From Bacteroidales bacterium (GTDB lineage Bacteria > Planctomycetota > Planctomycetia > Gemmatales > Gemmataceae): DNA of 32,096 nt. The notes under the pieces were generated by a model. The model saw only the letters and a list, made by a program, of their open reading frames with translations, did not search any database and was not told the origin of the DNA. The DNA is taken from NCBI GenBank assembly GCA_026931725.1, contig JAIXLE010000146.1, forward strand, positions 1 through 32,096, read 5' to 3'. Each line of letters opens with the position of its first letter. Positions within the stretch are counted from its first letter, which is position 1. A program made the position numbers and the translations under genes. Below, in pieces: positions 26,916-32,096 of the stretch.

Positions 26916-26973
26916 CCTGCTCTTGTCTGATGCATCAACGGGATGTGGGTATCTTGTGGGATGGGCTTGTCGA

Positions 26974-27001
26974 AGAACCGAGGACAACGGCCCCCGGTTC
27001 T
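26974..27001. repeat. Degenerate copy of the CCGGGG palindrome
   Basis: AGAACCGAGG and CCCCCGGTTCT flank a short loop in an imperfect hairpin 58 bp after the PQQ-propeller stop codon. Its outer stem and layout resemble the arms of the palindrome at 25349-25415, with three or four substitutions. Confidence 0.5.
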
Positions 27002-27044
27002 CTGATCTCAAAATCCGATGGCATCACTGGGGGTTCGTATCGGG

Positions 27045-27080
27045 GTGTCTCCCTCTCCGTTTTCGGGAGATGGGAGACAC
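27045..27080. terminator. Strong hairpin between convergent genes
   Basis: GTGTCTCCC (27045-27053) pairs perfectly with GGGAGACAC (27072-27080), and inner TCTCC/GGAGA extends the stem to about 14 bp with one bulged base and a GTTTTCG loop. It sits 15 bp past the stop of the cytochrome/WD40 gene (minus strand) and 130 bp past the PQQ-propeller stop. It probably serves as a terminator or mRNA end for one or both genes, although T-runs are lacking. Confidence 0.55.
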
Positions 27081-27095
27081 TGGAACGGGGAGGGT

Positions 27096-28538
27096 TTACT
27101 TCTTCCCGGCTGGCGCGGGCGCGGCAGCTTTGGGGTCAGCGCTGGGCGGCAGCATCTCTTTGATGACTTGACCGTTCGCTCCATTGTAGAGCCGAACGGT
27201 GCCGTCTTCACCGCCCGCGGCAACGATGGCCCCATCATCCGTGGTCGCAACAGTGTAGACAAAGTCGGTGCTGCCGCCGAATTGCCGCATGGCTCCACCG
27301 TTGTCCGCGTTCCAGAGTCGCACCGTGGCATCACCGCTGGCGGTCAGGAAGTGCGGATTCTTCCCCAGGAACACGAGCCGCGTGACCTGCTTGGTGTGGC
27401 CTTTGATGTCTCGCGTTTTTTCCCCTTTCTCGTAATCCCAGACCTTCACGAGATCGTCCGCGCCAGCGGTGGCGAGTAGTTTGCCATTCGGCGACCAGCC
27501 CACATCCATGACGTGATGGGTGTGTCCTTCAAACGACTTGGCCAGTTTGCCCGACGGCACCTCGAACACTTTCATGAACTTGTCGGCTGCCGCGGTAGCG
27601 AGCAGCTTGCTATCTGGGCTAAAGCAGACCCCAAAGACGGTATCCGAGTGACCGCCCTTGATGTCCGCGACTGGGGTGAACGACTTGGCATCGAAGATTT
27701 TGATTTCGCCATCTTCGGTGGGCACGCCGCCGCCCGTGGCGAAGTATTTGCCGTCCGCACTGAAGTCGATGCTGACCACGCGATCGGCGAAGCCGGTCAC
27801 CCGTTTCGTGATGGTGCCTTTTTCGACATCCCAGAAGACAACTTCTTGGAAGCTGCCAGTGGCGAGCTGTTTCCCATCACGGGTGAAGGCCATGGAATCC
27901 ACTAGGGTGATGTGGGCCGCGGCGGCGGGTTTGCCATCGGGTGTCTTCAGTTCCGGGTCCACGAGCGACTTCTTGTATGCGCCGGTCTTGGCATCGAAGA
28001 AGTGGACTTGGTTGCCCCGGCTGGCGGCCACGATTGTCTTATCTGGGCTGATGGCGACCGCACGCACCGGCTTGACGAGGATCGGTGGCAGGTTCAGCAC
28101 GATCTTGGTTCGTTCGCGGACATCGTTCACCGGCCCTTTCGCCCCCTGGTCGATCCAGAGCTTCAGGACCGCGACTTCCTGGGGCGTGAGCGGGTTTTCC
28201 TCGGACTTCGGCGGCATGATCGGGCCTTTGTTGTGGCTGCTCATCAACCATAACAGGCTCTCGGCGTGCTTGCCGGGGATGACCGCTTTGCCGCGTTTGC
28301 CGCCCTTCATCAGTCCGGCATAGGTGCCCAGGTTAAAGTCGCCATCGGTGATCTTCCCAGCATGGCAAACCTGGCACTTCGCCTGGAAGATCGGGGCCAC
28401 GTCCTTTTCGTAGACAATGGGATCGGTGCGTTTCAGGTCCGCGGGTGCGATCGGGTTGAGCTTCTTGTTCGCATCCTTCTCGGCCGCTCCCGCGAACGGA
28501 GCCGCGGCGAGCAGCAGACCCATCAATAAAAACCGCAT
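27096..28538 (-). CDS. Planctomycete cytochrome c domain fused to WD40 propeller
   Basis: A 480-aa exported protein. A signal peptide covers residues 1-18 (cleavage after FAGA). A cytochrome c domain of the planctomycete type (PSCyt1-like) covers about 40-130, with the heme site C55-x-x-C58-H59 and a likely axial Met at M108 (GPIMPPKSE). WD40 repeats follow from about 150 to 455, for example HSDTVFGVCFSPDSKLLATAAADKFMKVFEV and HTHHVMDVGWSPNGKLLATAGADDLVKVWDY. The C-terminus is a short Ala/Pro/Lys tail. It is probably periplasmic, with the heme domain acting in electron transfer or sensing. The gene starts 50 bp after the PPC-domain gene, so the two are probably one operon; this pairing is common in planctomycetes. 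Confidence 0.9.
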   Translation of the reverse strand: MRFLLMGLLLAAAPFAGAAEKDANKKLNPIAPADLKRTDPIVYEKDVAPIFQAKCQVCHAGKITDGDFNLGTYAGLMKGGKRGKAVIPGKHAESLLWLMSSHNKGPIMPPKSEENPLTPQEVAVLKLWIDQGAKGPVNDVRERTKIVLNLPPILVKPVRAVAISPDKTIVAASRGNQVHFFDAKTGAYKKSLVDPELKTPDGKPAAAAHITLVDSMAFTRDGKQLATGSFQEVVFWDVEKGTITKRVTGFADRVVSIDFSADGKYFATGGGVPTEDGEIKIFDAKSFTPVADIKGGHSDTVFGVCFSPDSKLLATAAADKFMKVFEVPSGKLAKSFEGHTHHVMDVGWSPNGKLLATAGADDLVKVWDYEKGEKTRDIKGHTKQVTRLVFLGKNPHFLTASGDATVRLWNADNGGAMRQFGGSTDFVYTVATTDDGAIVAAGGEDGTVRLYNGANGQVIKEMLPPSADPKAAAPAPAGKK

Positions 28539-28588
28539 GTCAAAGCACTCCCAGGGAGCGAAGGGTAATCAGAGGGACAATCCGGGCG

Positions 28589-31261
28589 TTATTTCTTCTT
28601 CTCATCCGCCTTGGTGACCGTGAGGTTCACCTTGGCTTCTTGTGGAATCGGGTATTTGTCATGCACCGTGCCAACGGCGGTGATGACGACATTGTTGATG
28701 TTTCCCGGCTTGGCATCGTTGCCCGCGATGACGGGCAGCTGGATTTCATTCTGTCCGGCGGGCAGTGTCACGGGTTTGATAGTCAACCCCACGACACCTT
28801 TTGGCAGTTCCCCGGTAATCTGGAAGGGGCCGGTGTAGTCCGCTTGCCGATCGACTTTGACCGTGATGGCGGCTGTGGTGCCGGGTTTCAGCGTGTTGGC
28901 GGCGGGAGCTTGCGCGGTCACTTTGGCGAGCGTGGTCGGCAGCACCGTAATCAGAACAGGTTCTGGGGTGAACGCCGGAATGAACAGGTTTGTTTTCTTC
29001 TTCTCATCTTCCGGGTCACGGGCCATGTTGACCTGCGCTTCTCCTCGCAGGACCACCGCGAACGTGCTGGGGGTGGCGTTCCCCTTGATGTCGATGACGA
29101 GCGGCGCATCGTTCTTGTCTTTGGCTACGGTGACGTTGGCTATCGTGATCGGTGCCTGATTCATGTTGGCCGTGAACGGTTCGGCGATCACGGTGATGGG
29201 GTTAGCGCGGGCCTCTTTGGCGAGCCATTTCGCTTGCAGGGGGATCGTGAGTTTGTCACCCGGCTTGACGAAGAATGGCGGTTTGACGGCTTCTTCTTTC
29301 GGCTTATTCTGGGTATCTTTGGTGTTGAGCTTCGCCTGATCCTGTGCGAGATGCAGTTGATACATGGCCGGGGCGGGTCGAACGGCCAGGACCAATTGTT
29401 GATCGAGTCGGGTGAGTGCGGGGATGTTCTGCTTGGGCGTGATCCCCCAGGTGATCGTCGCGGGTCGGGCAGGCCGGGTGAGGGTTTTCCCCTCCATTGT
29501 GGCCGTGGCGGTGACGGAAACCGGCCCGTGAAAAGCCGCCGCCCCTGGTGCCGCGGTGAGTACGAGTGTTCCCCAATTGGAGGTGTTGCCAATCGTGGCG
29601 GGTTTGGCTGTCACCCCAGCTGGGAGTTGACCCGCGGTGAAGGTGATCGGCGCGTTGAAACCTTCCCGGCGTTCGACGAAGACATCGAAGGCATCGCTGC
29701 CGCCGGATGTCAAAATGGTTGCGTTGGTCAGATCGCGGCTGCGGGGCATCACCACGGCGCGGAAATCTGGGGTGGGCGTGGCGATCCGCAGACGATAGAT
29801 GCTGCGTGGCCCAAAATTCACGCTGGCTTCCCGACTACCGACGAAGACGAGGTACTTGCCATCGGCGGGGACAGTGAAAGTCTGGCTCGGCGGATCATTG
29901 GTGCGGTCGTAGAACGAGACGGAGTGCAAGGGGTTCGCGTCATCATCCTGTTCCGCGCTGAGCGGTTTGTTCTCGGCATTACGAATCTGGAAGTAGGTAT
30001 CCATGCTCGCCCCAATCCGGTCGGCGAACAGGGAAATGGTGAAGCGATCGCCTTTTTTCGCATGGAAGGCGAAGTAATCTTTATCGCTCCGCTTTTCGAT
30101 CCGCCCCGCGACTTCTCCGGGCACCGGAACAACTTGGGCTTTGTCGAAGCTGTTGTTGTCCGCATCGGCTTCCAGCGTCACCGGCAAATCGGTGAGGAAC
30201 ATCGGCACCGGCTCGGATGGCCCGGTGGGGCCGGGGAAGCGATACTCGAACAGTTCCGTCAACCCCATCGCGGGGGAGACACGCCCGGCAAAGTGGATCG
30301 GGCCGCCGATGCTGGCTGTCCCTGGCGGAGTCACTTGCACGTTTAGCATCTCGATGGGGCGACCGTCGATCGTGAAGCCGCTCGGTTTGCCGCCGGGAAG
30401 ATGACGACCATAGAGAGTAACAGACGATGCCTTCCCTGGGGGCACCATTGGCGGAAATACGCAGTCGATATGGTACGGGGCACCAACAGTCAGACGATAG
30501 CCATAATCACTACCGCCGTATTGGTAAGCAAACTCACTGACCCGCAGCAAGTATTCCCCGTTGCTGGGTAGAGTGACATCCAGCAGAGCATCATTATCAC
30601 GGTAGTTCCGATTCAATCCGAGGCGTTGGCCTTCTGGTGTGTACAGTTCGAGCAACGGCCGCGCGCGACTATCGATCGCGGAGGTGGTACACCAGACCAG
30701 GAACCGTTCTCCCGCTTTGCCGGTAATACTCAGGTAATCGACATCCGTTGGGCTGGCGATGGTTCCGTTGACCACGGTGCCGGTAGTGACCTTTTGAGCT
30801 TGCGGAACATCGTTGTTCGGTTCGGTTTCGTTCACTTCCGGCAATCGGCCAACCGTGAAGAGCCGGGGATTGCTGATCCCGTGTTGGTCAACAACACGCA
30901 CATCATACGAGCCGGGCAGGGCATCCGGCGGGATCGTGACTTTGAACTTCTCAGAGGAAGTTGCCGCCCCACGGGTTTTCTTTTTCTTCGGAATGGGCTT
31001 CTTGGTCTTCGGGTCGATCTTTTCCGGCTCGACGATGAGTTCGGCTTTGAAGCCCGGATGCGCGAAGTACAATCCTTGAGCGTCTTCCAGGTCATTGCCG
31101 CTGACCAGCACTTCGACCACGCTGCCCGCTTTCCCACCGGCCGGGAAAACCGAGGAAATGCGTGGCTGGGGCAGCAGGTTTTGTACCGGCTGTTGGGCCA
31201 GTGCGGCGGTGCCGCTGAGGCATCCGGCGAGTATCGCCAAACGAACAAGAGGTTGGCGCAT
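28589..31261 (-). CDS. Large secreted PPC-domain protein
   Basis: About 890 aa. A signal peptide (MRQPLVRLAILAGCLSGTAALA, then QQP) leads to an IPT/TIG-like domain (PRISSVFPAGGKAGSVVEVLVSG), with a lysine-rich loop near residues 85-100. Two bacterial pre-peptidase C-terminal (PPC) beta-sandwich domains follow: one near NETEPNNDVPQAQ...DVDYLSITGKAGERF, one near ADNNSFDKAQ...DKDYFAFHAKKGDRF. The C-terminal third is made of Ig-like beta domains rich in Thr, Val and Pro. No protease domain is attached. It is probably a surface or periplasmic binding protein working with the cytochrome/WD40 protein encoded 50 bp downstream. The frame is open to 31387, but ATG 31261 starts the signal peptide and has GGGGA about nine bases upstream. 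Confidence 0.86.
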   Translation of the reverse strand: MRQPLVRLAILAGCLSGTAALAQQPVQNLLPQPRISSVFPAGGKAGSVVEVLVSGNDLEDAQGLYFAHPGFKAELIVEPEKIDPKTKKPIPKKKKTRGAATSSEKFKVTIPPDALPGSYDVRVVDQHGISNPRLFTVGRLPEVNETEPNNDVPQAQKVTTGTVVNGTIASPTDVDYLSITGKAGERFLVWCTTSAIDSRARPLLELYTPEGQRLGLNRNYRDNDALLDVTLPSNGEYLLRVSEFAYQYGGSDYGYRLTVGAPYHIDCVFPPMVPPGKASSVTLYGRHLPGGKPSGFTIDGRPIEMLNVQVTPPGTASIGGPIHFAGRVSPAMGLTELFEYRFPGPTGPSEPVPMFLTDLPVTLEADADNNSFDKAQVVPVPGEVAGRIEKRSDKDYFAFHAKKGDRFTISLFADRIGASMDTYFQIRNAENKPLSAEQDDDANPLHSVSFYDRTNDPPSQTFTVPADGKYLVFVGSREASVNFGPRSIYRLRIATPTPDFRAVVMPRSRDLTNATILTSGGSDAFDVFVERREGFNAPITFTAGQLPAGVTAKPATIGNTSNWGTLVLTAAPGAAAFHGPVSVTATATMEGKTLTRPARPATITWGITPKQNIPALTRLDQQLVLAVRPAPAMYQLHLAQDQAKLNTKDTQNKPKEEAVKPPFFVKPGDKLTIPLQAKWLAKEARANPITVIAEPFTANMNQAPITIANVTVAKDKNDAPLVIDIKGNATPSTFAVVLRGEAQVNMARDPEDEKKKTNLFIPAFTPEPVLITVLPTTLAKVTAQAPAANTLKPGTTAAITVKVDRQADYTGPFQITGELPKGVVGLTIKPVTLPAGQNEIQLPVIAGNDAKPGNINNVVITAVGTVHDKYPIPQEAKVNLTVTKADEKKK

Positions 31262-31362
31262 GGGGCAAATCCCCGACAATAGGGTGTTCGGTCTGTGGGA
31301 CATCGACCGTGATCCGAAGCAAGAACGGGTGACGTTCCGCAAAGGGTAGGTTCTGTGGATGG

Positions 31363-31394
31363 TAAACCCGATCGGATGGCCGGTCAAGGGTTTA
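31363..31394. promoter_or_regulatory. Hairpin in the divergent region before the DUF2760 gene
   Basis: TAAACCC-GATCGG (31363-31375) pairs with CCGGTC-AA-GGGTTTA (31380-31394), giving about 13 pairs with one wobble, a 2-nt bulge and a 4-nt loop. It lies 54 bp before the DUF2760 start and about 100 bp before the PPC gene start on the other strand. It could be a 5'-leader structure or an operator. Confidence 0.4.
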
Positions 31395-31448
31395 GCCCAT
31401 CCGTGTAACGGGTACGAATTCCGAATTGTTCATGAGGTACAGACGGCA

Positions 31449-32039
31449 ATGGACATGTTGTTCCTGGGTTTGGTTCTCGGAGCGGGTTTGGTGGCCTTTC
31501 TGGTGGCCGTGGTGGCGTTCGCCCGTGCCGGGGGCATAGGCCAGGCTTTTTGGGGGCTCAGCATCGCCGGACGGGCACGCGCCGATGCGGGGTTCGAGGC
31601 AGAGGTCAACCGTCTGATGGGAACCGCTGCGGTAGAACCCCAACCGGCGAGCCCAACGCAATCATCGGGGGAACCGCTCCGTATCCTGGCACTCTTGCAG
31701 AGCGAAGCCCGATTGATCGACTTTCTGATGGAGGATATTCACCAACATTCTCCTGCCGACATCGGCACTGCAGTTCGAGATATTCATGGCCGTGCCCAGG
31801 CAGTTCTCCAGCAGTATCTCACGATTGTTCCGGTCCTGAGTGAATCGGAGGGCAGCCAGGCGACCGTACCGGCGGGGTTCGATCCCTCCGCGATTCGGGT
31901 GATCGGTAATGTCACGGGCCAGCCGCCGTACACGGGGGAAGTGCAGCACCCCGGTTGGAAAGTCCGGGAAATGAAGCTCCCCCCGACGGCATCGGGGCAG
32001 GATCCGCTCGTGCTGCAACCGGCCGAAGTACAAATCTGA
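31449..32039 (+). CDS. DUF2760 domain-containing membrane-anchored protein
   Basis: About 196 aa. An N-terminal membrane helix (about residues 3-23, LFLGLVLGAGLVAFLVAVVAF) is followed by a linker and the DUF2760 domain: LRILALLQSEARLIDFLMEDI, IGTAVRDIHGRAQAVLQQYL, VPAGFDPSAIRVIGNVTGQPPYTGEVQHPGW and the C-terminal DPLVLQPAEVQI. DUF2760 genes are usually found beside Hsp70-family (DnaK-like) genes and may assist them; function is not established. ATG 31449 is chosen because it opens the membrane helix and has GAGGT ten bases upstream. An in-frame ATG at 31359 would add 30 residues. A new gene begins 13 bp after the stop. Confidence 0.85.
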   Translation: MDMLFLGLVLGAGLVAFLVAVVAFARAGGIGQAFWGLSIAGRARADAGFEAEVNRLMGTAAVEPQPASPTQSSGEPLRILALLQSEARLIDFLMEDIHQHSPADIGTAVRDIHGRAQAVLQQYLTIVPVLSESEGSQATVPAGFDPSAIRVIGNVTGQPPYTGEVQHPGWKVREMKLPPTASGQDPLVLQPAEVQI

Positions 32040-32052
32040 GGAGGAGTCACTC

Positions 32053-32096
32053 ATGAGCATCAACATTCCGCCGGAAACGGAGATCATCTACCCGGA
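32053..32096 (+). CDS. 5' end of a gene cut by the window edge (possibly Uma2 family)
   Basis: Only 14 codons are visible (MSINIPPETEIIYP). The start is well supported: GAGGAG lies about six bases before the ATG, and the gene follows DUF2760 by 13 bp. The N-terminus does not look like Hsp70, which would normally start with a DLGTT phosphate loop. The ETEIIYP stretch recalls the beginning of planctomycete and cyanobacterial Uma2 (DUF820) endonuclease-like proteins, but this is a weak impression from few residues. Confidence 0.5.
   Translation, partial: MSINIPPETEIIYP

Noticed and set aside
25668..27011. A 447-codon minus-strand frame over the PQQ-propeller gene
   Set aside because: Antisense to a gene with signal peptide, ribosome site and clear propeller repeats; the antisense product is Arg/Gly-rich without motifs.
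28640..30346. A 568-codon open frame on the plus strand opposite the PPC-domain gene
   Set aside because: It lies wholly antisense to a well-supported gene, has no recognisable domain, and its composition (Gly/Arg/Asp-rich, low complexity) is typical of mirror frames in GC-rich DNA.

Overview
The window looks like chromosomal DNA of a planctomycete, most likely the Gemmata/Tuwongella/Zavarzinella group (family Gemmataceae). This rests on gene content, not on a marker gene. The indicators are a Tat-exported DUF1501 protein, a planctomycete-type cytochrome c domain fused to WD40 repeats next to a PPC-domain protein, several very large secreted TPR-like proteins, a PQQ-like beta-propeller protein, DUF2760, and GC-rich DNA with long spurious antisense reading frames. 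No rRNA, tRNA, CRISPR array, integrase or transposase gene was seen.

Layout. 1-62 is a heptamer tandem repeat. 94-1119 (-) is a membrane-anchored VWA (BatA-like) protein. Divergent from it, 1264-3573 (+) encodes a patatin-like lipoprotein and a CPBP intramembrane protease. 3556-7433 (-) is a four-gene polysaccharide operon, read as ABC-2 permease, ABC ATPase, GT2 and GT4 glycosyltransferases. It is tightly packed and its last gene overlaps the convergent protease gene by 18 bp. 7664-8524 (+) is an orphan beta-class DNA methyltransferase. 8653-10164 (+) is class II fumarase with an unusual insertion of about 38 residues, followed by a clear intrinsic terminator.

10344-14863 (+) is a two-gene unit of secreted helical-repeat proteins (1134 and 362 aa), closed by a long hairpin. 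15156-16475 (+) is the DUF1501 protein. 16750-21994 (+) is a two-gene unit: a secreted protein with DUF11-like Ig folds, then a 1310-aa protein built as signal peptide, Pro-rich linker, TPR superhelix and C-terminal outer-membrane beta-barrel ending in Phe. That is the architecture of exopolysaccharide exporters such as BcsC and PgaA. Next come a Tat-exported aldo/keto reductase (22123-23136, -) and, divergent from it, a secreted GH9 cellulase with a CBM3-like C-terminal module (23308-25266, +).

25267-25541 holds a compact repeat structure: two copies of a palindrome arranged as a perfect 27-bp inverted repeat, inside short terminal inverted repeats, which resembles a MITE or REP/BIME-type element. 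25542-26915 (+) is a secreted PQQ-like beta-propeller protein. 27096-31261 (-) is the PPC-domain protein followed by the cytochrome/WD40 protein. 31449-32039 (+) is DUF2760, and the start of one more gene is cut by the window end.

The most interesting candidate is the cell-envelope module at 16750-25266: a DUF11 periplasmic or surface protein, a TPR/beta-barrel exporter-like protein and a GH9-CBM3 cellulase. In proteobacterial cellulose systems a TPR-barrel exporter and an endoglucanase (BcsC, BcsZ) work together. No synthase (BcsA/PgaC type) lies in this window, so the link to polysaccharide secretion is inference.
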